Shown here: positions 19,493-32,257 of the stretch, one piece after another
Position numbering within the stretch: position 1 is the first letter of the stretch
Layout: the number at the start of each line of letters is the position of its first letter
Origin: Culex pipiens pallens
Lineage: Eukaryota; Arthropoda; Insecta; Diptera; Culicidae
Direction of reading: 5' to 3'
Assembly: GCF_016801865.2 (NCBI RefSeq)
Contig: NC_068938.1
Span: forward strand, 76,969,316 to 77,033,315
Length of the DNA stretch: 64,000 bases
The notes under the pieces: generated by a model
What the model was told of the DNA's origin: nothing
The model's input: the letters and a program-made list of their open reading frames with translations, nothing else
Database searches by the model: none
Translations under genes and position numbers: made by a program

Positions 19493-22400
19493 AGTTTAGG
19501 CCAACTACTACCATAAACTTGGCGATAATGTTTTATTCACTCCTATTTTAGTAACTTATTTCAAAAAAATGTCGATCCCAAAATTTATCTTAAAGCATAC
19601 TTAACAGTTACACCACAGAAATAAAAAACTAATGATTTTTAATATTATTTTATTTATTATTTATAAGAGGGAAAAACATTTTCAAGATACGTTCAATTTT
19701 CTTATCCTCACACGAGCATAGAAATCTTCATAATCATTTTTTTTATTCTAAGTAAGTTAATTTCACAGTATCAAGGTAATTTCCTTTTTTGTTGTCAATA
19801 AGTCATTTTGTGTTTCGCATCAACCTAAATATTCAATTATATTTTGGAAAAAAAAATCTTCTTTGTAAAGTAGCCCTTGCAATTGTAATCATTCGGGTTT
19901 TCTGATATCATAAATGAATATTTACAGTTGATCTTAAGAACGAAAAAAACAGCCTTAAATTGTTGTTTTTAGTCGTTATTTATAAAATTGCAAAAATCCG
20001 ATGCTGGAAAATTGAATATTAGCTATATTTTTACTCCACAAAAATCTATTAACAAATTCATGCAACAAGTTTGTGCAACTTAGTGTGAATGAAGATTCGT
20101 AAACATTTTAAACTACAATGTTGAGTTCGAAAAAGGTCAATTAACAATCTTTTATCAGCGATCTTGTAATAAATCAAAAGGAAGAAACAGTTCCTCAAAA
20201 TAATGGGGCTTCTGAAATTTAAGTTTCATTGAATATTTATTTATTAATTGTGACTGAATTCTGTGCAAAGAAACAAATTTATTATTTTTCTTTTTAAATT
20301 ATTGACACTTTTGACGTAGTTAAACTAATTCTCGGGTCCCGAGAATTCCCGAGAAATTGCATAATTCAACTCCTGATTCCCGGGAAATTGAAAATCTTGA
20401 GAATCGTTCCCTCTATTTGCAATTGATGAAATTTCTTTTGAAATATTTTTTTATGTATTTTTAGAATTTCCTCCAATTTTTTGGGAAACTTTTTAATAGC
20501 CATGCCATGGACTATTAAAAATGCCTAATTGAACCTGTTTGATTTATTTGAGTGAAGCTAAAATTATAATACATTTTTTGTTAAGATTTTTAAAAACATT
20601 TACAAAATAAGTTAACAGTAATAGCCATTATAAAAATATGTTTAAATGAAGGACGAATAGAATTTTAATAAATTTGTTTGAAAAGCTATAAGATTTTTTA
20701 AATGAAAAAAGGATTTGTTTTATTTGAAACAAATCTTTACTATTCTCTGAAGGCAATGAAAAATGACATTATTTTCAAAATAAACAATAAGTTCAGATGA
20801 ATCATTACAGCAATTAACAGGCTACATGCTTAAAGGTCTGCTATCAGTAGTAAAGATCGTGATCAAGTTACATCCACTAATCTCTACCTTCCAGCAAAAA
20901 CCTGAATCTTCGTCAGAGCACTATCAAAGTGAATACCAAATCGTTTAGCGTGAAAAATCTGATCCAACGACGTAATCCATGAGTCATCGATCCACCTTCC
21001 GCGCCAGACAACCAGTTAGCGAGAGACACTATCAAGTGACTCACACCGATTTGTGTCCGCACCCATAAATCACTCCCCGATATCCACAAATCACGCTCCC
21101 TCAAGTTAAGCATTTCAATTAACCAAAACAAGTATTAAATGTCTGCGTACGCAGCGCACCAACTTCCGCTTTTCCTCAAACACTCATCTCCCTTTTTAAA
21201 GAGGTACCTCGTCACATTCCACAAGTGAGTCTTCACCAACTTTCCCACTCTTTTGGGGTTTCCGATATTTTTTTGTTTAAGGTGATACCAGCGCAACAGC
21301 TTCCGCGCAATATTGAACATAGTCGTTACGCACAGCTGGCACTGATTAAGTCCCTTTAAGTCACCAGCATATCGTTGGAGGAGCGGAAAAAACGACCAGC
21401 GACTTTTTTTTCCAATTTCTTCGTTATTTTTTACACTCTCTGTTGAGTCTTCGCACCATGTTGTGACTAAACATTTCACTGGCGAAGTGGTTTCCAATTC
21501 CATCAGAGGGGGGTGCTCGCCAGAAAAAGGAAATCGTAAACAATGTTCAAATTAATATTAGGGTACTTAACGGTTTACGGAGCGATTTCGGGAGTGCGCG
21601 TTTTAATGTGAGAAAATTAAATTCTAATCCAGTATCGTCACCATCCAGAGTGAGAAATAGCTCGAGTTAGGTTGCCGTGTTCCCACGGAATAAATAACAC
21701 TCCCGGATAGCGTGCAGGAAACTTACACTGGAGACACTGAACTATTCAACAAATCGATAACTATTGCACTTGTCCGACGAAACTGGGCACCCTTTTGTCA
21801 GCACTGTCCCCGAATAACCCGGTAACCGCAGATGCCAGAAAGCTGCTGAAGCTGACAACGCATCATGACTTGACGCGAGCGATTCTGCGTACGTGCAAAT
21901 GTGTTGCGTCGCGACGACCTGGAAGTACTCAACTGAGCCAGCCGTCCACCGCTGGCAAGGCATACCTGTGCTGAACATCAGGTTTGAAAATGTATTGGTG
22001 TGCTCGATCCATAACGGTAACAAACTGCGCCACAACTACAACGGAGAGAGAAGGTCTCCGTCAATGAAGTTGTTTTGGATACCTTTACCTGGGCAGTTCT
22101 GCGAGGCTTGCACACTGGTAGTTGTATGTTACCTTTTTTCCTTGGTTTAATACAGCGTGTAGCTGTTGCTAGAGTTGCTGAAGTTCACACGGGGTTCCCT
22201 ACGCTACCAATACCGAGTCGTCGAACGCGTTGTCGTCAACGACAGCTCGGTTGGTTTGATTATTGCACATGGGACTTTCTTCTTGTGGTGCGGCGGTATA
22301 CGCGTGTGTACCTGGCCTGGACGAAACCCAGACGACGACGACGACGATTGATTGCCTGTTGCAAGGTCTCCTGGTGGGATCTCTTGAGCTAGAGCGATGG

Positions 22401-22744
22401 AATTTCGTTCTGCGCGATATTGGCGCAGCAACAGCGTTGGAACGCGTTGAAAAATGAGTGACGAGATGAGATCTTTGAAGTGGGTTTGACTGAGATTCAC
22501 GGTCAAGGAGTTTCAATCGTAACTTCAGACCAAACTCAGAAAAGCTTCTACTACAAATGAATCGATATCATGAAAATAATTTGTTTTGATTACGTTTAAA
22601 TGGTTTTTAGGCCGATTTGAAGAAACAAAATATTAATGCAAAAATACTGAGTGACGAATTAAATCTAGTGTGAGTGACGCCAACAATCGGAGTAGGCCAT
22701 GTAGTTCATGAAGGATTTGGCGAGCCGCGAGCGTCCAATCGTTG
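19493..22744. other. Non-coding: AT-rich then unique GC-richer block at 20.8-22.6 kb
   Basis: 19493-20800 is AT-rich and featureless apart from a CCCGGGAA/CCCGAGAA degenerate repeat at about 20333-20410. 20800-22620 is higher in GC and not repeated in the window. It includes a (GAC)n run at about 22332-22347. Short frames on both strands here show no domain. It is a candidate regulatory or unannotated-exon block within the presumed long numb intron. Confidence 0.4.
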
Positions 22745-23319
22745 TACAGTGGGAAAAAGGGCCCATAAAAATTACCGCAATATGATTTCGCGTATCAAAC
22801 TTCATTATTTTGGACGGGGACATAAGATATACACTTCTCTTTTAAAAACATGCAGTTTGATATGTCGCGAGAGATGTTTGCCAAATGTGGACTTTAGATG
22901 TGGCCACCGGAGAACCTGGGAACCGGCCAAGGTGGCAAAAATACATCTTAAAGATACTCTCCATCCAAAATCATGAAGTTTGATACGTCGCACGACTGGT
23001 TTAAATTGTTTCCTAATGCGGTTCCGGATGTGGCCATCGGAGATCGGTGGAACCGTTTCCGAAGGGACCAATGGTATTTAATATTATTCTAGGATTGTTT
23101 TGCATAACTATTCATGGTAGAAGAAGCGTATCAGTTCACAATTGGATAAATCTGATACTAATTCCAAAAATCCGGATCTTCCGGTGGCCTGTACTCCGGC
23201 CACCGGTCCGTGCAGTGCGATTTTTCATCAGATTATTGTTCCTGGTGCAAAAAACGAAGCTATTGGTGTGTAACAATCGCTGGTTTGCGGTAATTTTTAT
23301 GGGCCCTTTTTTCACTGTG
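22745..23319. mobile_element. MITE with ACAGTG..AAAAAGGGCCC terminal inverted repeats
   Basis: Left end ACAGTGGGAAAAAGGGCCC then ATAAAAATTACCGCAA, and its inverse on the right (TTGCGGTAATTTTTATGGGC...CACTGT), give about 38 bp of inverted repeat. CGTTG lies directly outside each end (22740-22744 and 23320-23324), a possible 5-bp target duplication. Internally a motif AAGTTTGATAYGTCGC with a nearby GATGTGGCCAYCGGAGA occurs in two or three diverged tandem copies. No protein is encoded. Confidence 0.75.
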
Positions 23320-23494
23320 CGTTGGCTGCTTCGAAATCGTACACTCTCACGATTCATTTCGGACTGACAGATCGAAAAATTTTATCAGCGAAGAGTGAGT
23401 GATCATAGAAATTCAGGGTTATTATTCCCAACTCTACCAATTATTACAAGATCCGTGATATTGCGCTGCCAAATCAAACTATAATGTCGACGAT

Positions 23495-23908
23495 GTCGTG
23501 CTATCTTGTCGCATGTAAATTTTGGGAAAAATGATTTAAAAACGCCATTTTGTGCAGCTCCCAATGCCTCACATTTAGCCTCACCGATCTTCAAAATTCG
23601 ATTTCAACCCAGAGTCACTTTTCATATGCATGAAGTTTCGATCTGATCGTGCTATCTTGACAAACCCTGAAAATTGCGTAAGTGCGACAACTGGCCAAAA
23701 AGATTTCAGGTCAGAACGCGTTTGACACACGTACATACCTCGGGACTCCGGCAACCAAATTCAACCAAACTTTGGGACAATGCACAGAATGGCCAACCAA
23801 ACAAAAAGTGTTTGTTATTGTTCACATTTTTTTGCTTATTCATGGTCAAACATTAGAACGAATTTTTCACGAAACGTCAAAAAACGACGTGCAACAAGAT
23901 AGCACGAC
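23495..23908 (+). mobile_element. TCGTGCTATCTTG element (MITE D), copy 1
   Basis: Ends GTCGTGCTATCTTGTCGCA and, inverted, GTCGTGCTATCTTGTTGCAC, with a third internal copy of the motif at 23647-23662. It is similar throughout to 46319-49470 (once its insertion is removed) and, inverted, to 63119-63645. It has the uninterrupted TTTGTTATTG site (TTA at 23815-23817) that is occupied in copy 2. No coding capacity; superfamily undetermined. Confidence 0.75.
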
Positions 23909-24013
23909 AACGACGAAATGTGTTATTCTTATTTACTTAAGCTCAAATTTGCATCAGCAAAGCACAATGTCAACGTGTTGCCACTTGACGACAGTGATTG
24001 CAATTCTGCAATG

Positions 24014-25944
24014 GAGCAATTCTCTACGAAATCGGTCTTTTTTCTTCAATTTTAATTTTTGTATTTTTTAATCCGACTGAAACTTTTTTGGTGCCTTCGG
24101 TATGCCCAAAGAAGCCATTTTGCATCATTAGTTTGTCCATATAATTTTCCATACAAATTTGGCAGCTGTCCATATAAAAATGATGTATGAAAATTCAAAA
24201 ATCTGTATCTTTTGAAGGAATTTTTTGATCGATTTGGTGTCTTCGGCAAAGTTGTAGGTATGGATACGGACTACACTGGAAAAAAATAATACACGGTAAA
24301 AAAAATTTGGTGATTTTTTTATTTAACTTTTTATCACTAAAACTTGATTTACAAAAAAACACTATTTTTAATTTTTTTTATTTTTTGATATGTTTTAGAG
24401 GACATAAAATGCCAACTTTTCAGAAATTTCCAGGTTGTGCAAAAAATCATTGACCGAGTTATGAATTTTTTAATCAATACTGATTTTTTCAAAAAATCGA
24501 AATTTTGGTCGTAAAATTTTTCAACTTCATTTTTCGATGTAAAATCAAATTTGCAATCAAAAAGTACTTTAGTGAAATTTTGATAAAAAGCACCGTTTTC
24601 AAGTTATAGCCATATTTAAGTGACTTTTTTGAAAATAGTCGCAGTTTTTTATTTTTTAAAATTAGTGCACATGTTTGCCCAGTTTTGAAAAAAATATTTT
24701 TGAAAAGCTGAGAAAATTCTCTATATTTTGCTTATTCGGACTTTGTTGATACGACCTTTAGTTGCTGAGATATTGCAATGCAAAGGTTTAAAAACAGAAA
24801 AATTGATGATTTCTAAGTTTCACCCAAACAACCCACCATTTTCTATCGTCAATATCTCAGCAACTAATGGTCCGATTTTCAATGTTAATATATGAAACAA
24901 TTGTGAAATTTTCCGATCTTTTCGAAAAAAATATTTTCAAAATTTTCAAATCAAGACTAACATTTTAAAAGGGCGTAATATTGAATGTTTGGCCTTTTTG
25001 AAATGTTAGTCTTGATTTGAAAATTTTGAAAATATTTTTTTCGAAAAGATCGGAAAATTTCACAAATGTTTCATATATTAACATTGAAAATCGGACCATT
25101 AGTTGCTAAGATATTGACGATAGAAAATGGTGGGTTGTTTGGGTGAGACTTAGAAATCATCAATTTTCCTGTTTTTAAACCTTTGCATTGCAATATCTCA
25201 GCAACTAAAGGTCGTATCAACAAAGTCCGAATAAGCAAAATATAGAGAATTTTCTCAGCTTTTCAAAAATATTTTTTTCAAAACTGGGCAAACATGTGCA
25301 CTAATTTTAAAAAATGAAAAACTGCGACTATTTTCAAAAAAGTCACTTAAATATGGCTATAACTTAAAAACGGTGCACTTTATCAAAATTTCACTAAAGT
25401 ACTTTTTGATTGCAAATTTAATTTTACATCGAAAAATGAAGTTGAAAAATTTTTACGACCAAAATTTCGATTTTTTGAAAAAATCAGTATTGATTAAAAA
25501 ATTCATAACTCGGTCAATGATTTTTTGCACAACCTGGAAATTTCTGAAAAGTTGGCATTTTATGTCCTCTAAAACATATCAAAAAATAAAAAAAATTAAA
25601 AATAGTGTTTTTTTGTAAATCAAGTTTTAGTGATAAAAAGTTAAATAAAAAAATCACCAAATTTTTTTTTACCGTGTATTATTTTTTCCAGTGTAGTCCG
25701 TATCCATACCTACAACTTTGCCGAAGACACCAAATCGATCAAAAAATTCCTTCAAAAGATACAGATTTTTGAATTTTCATACATCATTTTTGTATGGACA
25801 GCTGCCAAATTTGTATGGAAAATTATATGGACAAACTAATGATGCAAAATGGCTTCTTTGGGCATACCGAAGGCACCAAAAAAGTTTCAGTCGGATTAAA
25901 AAATACAAAAAAAATCGAATGACCGAAATCCTAGAGAACTGCTC
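24014..25944 (-). mobile_element. 1.93-kb palindromic (foldback) element, copy 2, inverted relative to copy 1
   Basis: Same element as 17129-19061 in the opposite orientation: the GAGCAATTCTCTACGAAATC end is on the left and the GAGCAGTTCTCTAGGATTTC end on the right. It is flanked by AATG at 24010-24013 and 25945-25948, which differs from copy 1, so this was an independent insertion. Arms meet near 24985. Length is 1931 bp against 1933 bp. Divergence between the two copies looks like a few percent, suggesting recent activity. Confidence 0.9.
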
Positions 25945-25948
25945 AATG

Positions 25949-28900
25949 AAATCGACACGAATCAAAACGTTAACTAGAATGAGATTCTCCACGCAGAAAA
26001 TGCAATGCAGTTGTTAACTTGATCACGGATCAAATTTCCAGCCCGGCTGCAACAGTTGCAAGTTCAGCACCCTCAGTGTGTTGTTTTTTTTTACTTTTTG
26101 TGACACTTTTTACAAATTAATTGCCTGTGCAAAAATTGCCCCAAAATTTCGCGCGGACGCTGATTATTGTATCTTCACTTTGCAGAACCATTAAAAAAGG
26201 CGGGTTGTAAAACGTTCCCAAATTGCCAGCGGCGCGAAGAAAATTTGAATTGTTTTTCATCCTTAATTGCCGGAGATCTCCACTTTATGGCCCACCCGAA
26301 AAACTGCGGAACGAAGCCGTTCCCGATAAGAGTGTTTTCTCCGCAAGATATTTAACATAAAATATTGTCGTTTTAGGGTAGCTAGAGGTGTAGCTGGCGA
26401 TTTTGACGGATACCTTTGAAGGGGCTCTAAACAGGTCATCTACCCTACAGCTGGAACGCAGCAGTTTGTTTATCACACGTGCTGATAAGTTATCACTTTA
26501 CCCGCAAGTGAATAAACCACAAGATGAGAGCAAACAACGAGATTAGGTATCTTGTGTATCTTGGAGAGCAATGCAGCATGGTGTCCGGCAACCACGTGAC
26601 CACGTGGCAGGTTGCCCAGCAGACCTTGATCGTTGAACCTGGAAGCTCGGTCCTCGTTTCGTTCGGGTATTTAGCTTGTAATGCAAAGTACTGACTCTAA
26701 TCGGATTTGCCGGACTAAACTCCGGGCGTACTTACGCACGCGTTCGTGAGGTATTTTGCTAGATTTGTGTGGGATTTTGTGTGCAGTCCTTTTCCGGAAC
26801 TCTGGCGAAACCGCAAAAGGGACAAGCAGTATTAGCCGTGTTTGTGATTTATATTCAAATTTTACCTGCGGCAGCAGAGCTGCCGTAAATCTTCTAGATT
26901 TGGGAAATGGCCAACCCTGTACATTTAAAGCTGGTAGATTATTTCTGGATGATTAAAACTGTAAATACAAGCCTTTAAGAACCTTGCAAGCTTGTGTTAT
27001 AGCTCATATTTGCCACCCAAACAAGAGACCTTGAATATCAAAAGACCTTTGTTTTTGGAATTGCTGTGGACTATGTTTGTCTTTAGCATGAGACTACTTC
27101 GGATCAGGGTTCTCCAGATTGTAGACTGTCAGAGAAATTTCGATTTCTTCTGTGGAGTCACGTCAATCAACATCGAAATTCTTTTTCAACCATCGAAAAC
27201 TTCACACCACCACACGTGCCAGCCATGAAATACCGATTTGGAAGCACCTTTCCATCATCATCGTCAGCTTCATATCGCTGTGACGACGAAGTCGGTGAGC
27301 AAGAATGCGGAATGTCATTCCCAAACTATGCCCGCGCTTATCAAAACCTGTTCCACCTCGAAGTCACGAAAAGGTAAAGAGGTAACCTTTCACCGTTAGC
27401 TTTTTGGGGTGTCAACTTTGGTTTGATGGAAGTTTACAGGCTGTCGCTGCAATTACTTGGCCAGGTTTGCCCGCCAGAAGGTTGCCCATGAAATAGAATC
27501 GACGCTAATCAACTTCCCACACACGATAGTAATTTACCCTTCCAGGGCCATTTAAGTCGTTGTTCTACGCTGGTTCAACGGTGTCTGGTCTGGACATGCG
27601 ACAGCTCTCAAATCAATTGCACGTTTGCCTGATCTACTTCGTCGGCAGTGAGGGGTTCCAGGTGAGAGTGTACTGACATGCAATGCTGCCTGGTTCCTAG
27701 TTTTTGTTCCTCGCTGAACCATTTCAGGGCAATATGCCACATTGAAGTGGTGAAATGCAGGGGAATGTGCGGACAATGTTGCATTTCGTTTCGAATAAAA
27801 AGGGGATTTCCCCGTAGAGCAGCGAACATCCCCGGGAACGCTCGGTTCAATGGACCGGGCAATACGTCATGCACGTAACAGTAGAATCGGGGGAACCCTC
27901 CGTTGACGGCATCAACACATTGAGCCCTGAAACGGAGGAGAGTAGCCGACTGTAATGATGGTGTGCATTATTGATTGCCACAGGTAGGCAGCTGACGTGG
28001 GATTGGTGGACAAATTGGTTCGTGGGAAAACGTGATACGTTATCATTCCACGCTGAATACTGCATCGGAGGAAGGGATTTTGAGGTTGTTGGGAATGCAT
28101 TGTTTTCATCAATTTGGAATTACTTCCTGGAATGGGTTATGACATGAACCATACGAGCTACTTGGAATCGTTTGAGCACTTAGAGTTGAACTGGTCAATT
28201 TTGAAGCATTTATTTGGTAGTTTTAACAGTTGTTCAAAGCGGTGTCTTGCTCCGCCAGCAATAACCAAATCTTTCGATTGACCTCATCAAATCAATTGAT
28301 CTGGTGCTCGCATAACACTCACACGATTGAAGGTGCCAACCACGTAACATCTCGCTGCTCTCATATAATCGCTGAACCATCACGCAAAATCGTGAGCAAT
28401 CAAACTATAAACGATAGTCAGTCACTCTGTCCGTGGTTAGGAATCTCCAGCGATGTGTGAAAAGTAATAGCTTTCGCTTTCACCACGCGTACAAATCATA
28501 CATCTCAGTGGTGGACTTTGGAAAAATCGATTTCGATGCATCCAATCGCAAGGCGATGACTTGCAACGCGATGGGAAATCCCATGCTTCAAGCTGATCCG
28601 ATTTTCGATAACCATCACACGCTAGCTGAACCAGAAGTCACTGGAGAATAGCTTCTTCTGACACCTCCAAGGAATCACAAACTGGGTCACGTCGACGGGG
28701 TTTATGAAGTAGTCGTCGGTGATTGGCAGAAACGAGCTGGGACCGGCACTCGATTACGAAGCAAAAAAGTGCAATCGAGCAAAAAATTGAAGTTGGAGTA
28801 CTCCGGACTCCGTCAATGTCAGTTCAATACGCTCATGGAACAAATTACCACCTCCAGCATCGCGCGGCGGACTCGCCTTTCCGGACCAATCAATTAAGCC

Positions 28901-29846
28901 AAGTTCGATCGCCCAGTGTGAGTGTGCTTTTTATTGTCTAAGGCCTGCTGTCGACGGGTGTCACTAATTAAAACTAATTAGATTAGCCCGATCGGATAGC
29001 ACCCACATCGCGGGAATCTCCAGCGCACTGCCGGGGGTCGCCCAGAAAGCGTTCACGACGCATTGGTAATGAAATTTCAGCAGCTCACACTCTGCTCTCA
29101 AGAAGCTTGTTTTACCAGCTTAAAACAGCTCTCGAATCTACCGCGCCATGACGGAAATTAATTTTGTTTTAATTTATTACGTCTCGAACATTCCCCTAGT
29201 TGGCTGCCACCGCCAGAAGAGGTCCACCCCCGCTGGAATGCTCGTCATCCCGCGGGAAAATGCAATATCGTGGTGGTATCATGCTGATGCTGCTGCTAAA
29301 GCAGCAGGAATGCCACAAGAAATGTGGCTGTGTGCATTGTTGTGGGAGTAATCTGAGTAATGGTGCATTTTCCAGCGTTTTTCATCGCGCCCAGACTGAC
29401 GAAGATCTTGTCTGGGATCGGTTTTGGTGGAATTCGTCCTAGCTGGATCGGAAGAAGTACTGAAGTACTTTTATATTAAAGATTACCCCTGAACGCGATC
29501 TGAACATGATAGATCTGTATCCGATAGCGTAATACAGCTATATCCTTTAGAACTCAACACTGATGTACAGTTAATTCAATAGTGAAGTTTTTATTTAAGG
29601 TTGTAAGCTTTTAGTTTACCCCATGCACTGGATCCAGCAATCTGCATCCAGTTCAGAATCGCTACTCATACTGTTATCACGGACGATCAGACATGACACC
29701 AGGAACAAATTTTCTTCAAATTTCTGAAGCAAACTATCACTTGCGCCATCTACATTCAAGTTGTCGAAGTTGCATCGCGCGATTACGCATGATTTCTCAA
29801 AACGTCTTATGCAATAATTCATCAAAACATTTTGCATTAATATGGT
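25949..29846. other. Unique non-coding block, no gene recognised
   Basis: About 3.9 kb without repeats shared elsewhere in the window and with higher GC than the flanks. Reading frames up to about 100 codons occur on both strands without family signatures. Within the presumed 5' intron of numb this is one of the longest transposon-free stretches, which is consistent with conserved regulatory DNA, but nothing specific is identified. Confidence 0.4.
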
Positions 29847-29866
29847 GCTAGAAACAGTTTTTTGGC

Positions 29867-30472
29867 AGGAGCAGCTGTGGCTGAATGGTTACAGTGTTTG
29901 CTTTGTAAGCGAATGGTTCTGGGTTCGATTCCCATCTGCTCCCATCGAGAAAGTTATGGAAATAGAAATACTTGAAATGCTGAATATGAACGAAAAATCA
30001 AAGTCGCTGAAGGCGGGGTTCGAACCCCCGTCCTTTGGATTGGTAAGAAAAAATGCTAACCACTAGGCCATGGCGACTTGGTGAGACTAGACTGGAATTA
30101 GGAATACTGTTACAACCAACCCGCAACACCTTTCGAGGTGTATCCTAGGGTTCTACCTCTCCTACTAACACATTGAGTCCAAAACCTCCCTACAAACATC
30201 TATACCACTAAGGTGACGTAGGGGTCCTTGCGCACTTTAGATAGGTGTTTACTAACGATCCTTCATATCCCTGAGGATAGCTTGGACCCGGCCTGGACCC
30301 CCTTATGCCCTGGGCTGTATTACACACTCATCAAAAGATGAAGACATGGTATCTCCCGTGTTGGATTATTGTTCCGGATGAGGGTCTAACACAACCAGAC
30401 CAAACAGAGGGATAAGCGTTGTGGAGCCTTCCGGTGGTGGGGCGTCCTTCAAATGCTAATGCTAATGCTAAT
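29867..30472 (+). mobile_element. Composite SINE-like element with tRNA-like head, internal inverted tRNA-like segment and (AATGCT)n tail
   Basis: A perfect 20-bp target duplication (29847-29866 and 30473-30492, beginning GCTAGAAACAG) brackets 606 bp. The 5' head folds partly like tRNA-Thr(TGT): GGAGCAG pairs with CTGCTCC, the anticodon loop is TTTGTAA and the B box GGTTCGATTCC, but the D arm is degenerate. A second tRNA-like segment lies inverted at 30003-30078 (B box GGTTCGAACCC on either strand; A-box-like TGGCCTAGTGGTTAG on the minus strand). The 3' end is a tandem AATGCT repeat. Long duplications show LINE-mediated integration. Confidence 0.85.
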
Positions 30473-30492
30473 GCTAGAAACAGTTTTTTGGC

Positions 30493-30807
30493 TTTAAGTT
30501 TGTTTTTATGATTCTATGTAATAAATCATGGATGCTAAAATTGCCGAAAAGTTGATAGACATGGTATTTTAAATATAAATGTATATGACCATTTCAAAAA
30601 GTGCCCATGAGTTTGCATCATCAGCTGGCTTTATCACGTACAAAACCACGTGGCGCGAAGATTTTGACATAAGCGATCTGGCTCAAATCTGGCTTGCGCT
30701 GGTTTTTGCCAAGAAGAAGTAAAAGAAAACCTGCTTCAATTCTTGAAATCCCGTGTCATGTCCGTTCGTCCGTGCTGTAATGTAGCTAGTTCCCGCTGAA
30801 CTCAATC
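30493..30807. other. Non-coding spacer
   Basis: About 300 bp of unique sequence between the SINE-like element and the hAT-type element. No gene or motif seen. Confidence 0.4.
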
Positions 30808-31302
30808 CTGATTATTAGGGTTAGTGAAATTTCACGATTTCGCGGACAGCGTGAAATCCGTGAAATTTGGCTTTTTCCGTGAAATCCCGTGAAATTTTAT
30901 GTTTGTGTGAAACTGTAACGATTTTTCTCACAATGATTTATCAAGTTCAAATAGGAATAAACATAATCTTATGAACTACTGTAGAATCAAACGAATGAAT
31001 ACTTTTGTTTAATTACTAATATAGTGTTAGTGTTTTTTGACGTATTCGTGGACGATGTGAAATTCTTGAAATTAATCAATTTTGTCAAAACATTTTTTTT
31101 TTTTTCAAAATATCAGCATAATAAATATTTCATCCATACAGACTATTCAAGTAAATTTTATTAGTTTTCAATTGAAAAGCTTGATATGAACCATTTAATG
31201 AATTGATCATATTTTTCATTTTTTTATTAACTAAGATTAGTAATATTGTCATTCGCTGTTATAAAAAAATACTGCTATTTTATTTGAAAGGTAGAGAAAT
31301 TA

Positions 31303-31941
31303 CAGTCATCCCACATATTCGGAACGGTTTCCAGATCGGCCAATGTTCAAAAAATCATAGCAAATCGATAATTGAACTTAATGATTCGCTTTTACCTTCA
31401 TTTGAAAGCTTTTCTTGCGATCTTTCGAATGCTGTATCGAACATCTGCAAATTTTAACTTTTATATGAAGTTTTTTGACTTTGACCCTTCAAATCCACAA
31501 ATTCGGAACACTTTTTTTCTTACGAATGTAAACAAACTTTGGATCTCTCCAGGAGTACATATTTATTACCAAATAATTACTTCTCACACTGAAACCAATG
31601 AAACTCAAGCTTGGTGATGTTTTATACATGATTTGATAACTTTTTTTGTGAAAATATCAGTTAAATTCAGGTGTTCCACAATAGTGGGAGGCACAATAAC
31701 ATCCCACAATTTTGAAACAGGCCATTTTGAGGCAGTGTTTTGCTGCTCTGGACAAAATAGTCTTGGAATGAAGTTTTTTGTTCAAAAAGTACTACTTTTA
31801 CTAGTGAAATAGCAAGATAATGTCCAAATGAAGATTCTAAAAATAGTAAGGTCGACAGAAAAGCTACTTTTGGCATGCTATTGACAAATTATCATAAATG
31901 TGTTCCGAATTTGTGGGTGTTCCGAATATGTGGGATGACTG
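31303..31941. mobile_element. Tc1/mariner-type MITE nested in the hAT element
   Basis: Inverted ends CAGTCATCCCACATATTCGG and the complementary right end are flanked by TA on both sides (31301-31302 and 31942-31943). The 639-bp interior lacks a transposase frame. TA duplication and CAGT-type termini point to Tc1/mariner/pogo. Confidence 0.85.
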
Positions 31942-32045
31942 TAACAGAATCAAGCTTTGTTTTATTTAAAATAAAATGAAAGCTTTGAAATCAAATTTTA
32001 AAAACATTACAGATTTTTTCTGTGTACTGTTTAATTTTGACGATA

Positions 32046-32257
32046 CAGAGAAACCTCTTTTTACGCAGTGGCGTTACGCTTTTTGTTTCGTAGATTTCTC
32101 TTAAATCATACAATATTTTTGCACGTATCAAAAAGCGTTTTGTAGATCTGAATAAAACCTACAAATTGTTTTTAAAAGATTGCAAAAATTTGCGTCATTC
32201 CAGAGAAATCGACAAATTAGAAAAACGTAACGCATCGTGTAAATAGAGGTTTTACTG
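32046..32257. mobile_element. Small TA-flanked MITE nested in the hAT element
   Basis: Ends CAGAGAAACCTCTTTTTACG and, inverted, CAGTAAAACCTCTATTTACA enclose 212 bp, with TA at 32044-32045 and 32258-32259. An inner inverted block GCGTTACG/CGTAACGC is present. Tc1/mariner-type by its TA target. Confidence 0.8.

Noticed and set aside
29869..29942. Candidate tRNA-Thr(TGT) gene
   Set aside because: Acceptor and anticodon stems pair, but the D arm does not, and the sequence is the head of a 606-bp element with 20-bp target duplications.
30003..30078. Candidate minus-strand tRNA gene
   Set aside because: A- and B-box-like motifs are present, but the anticodon stem does not pair and the acceptor stem is imperfect; it lies inside the same SINE-like element.
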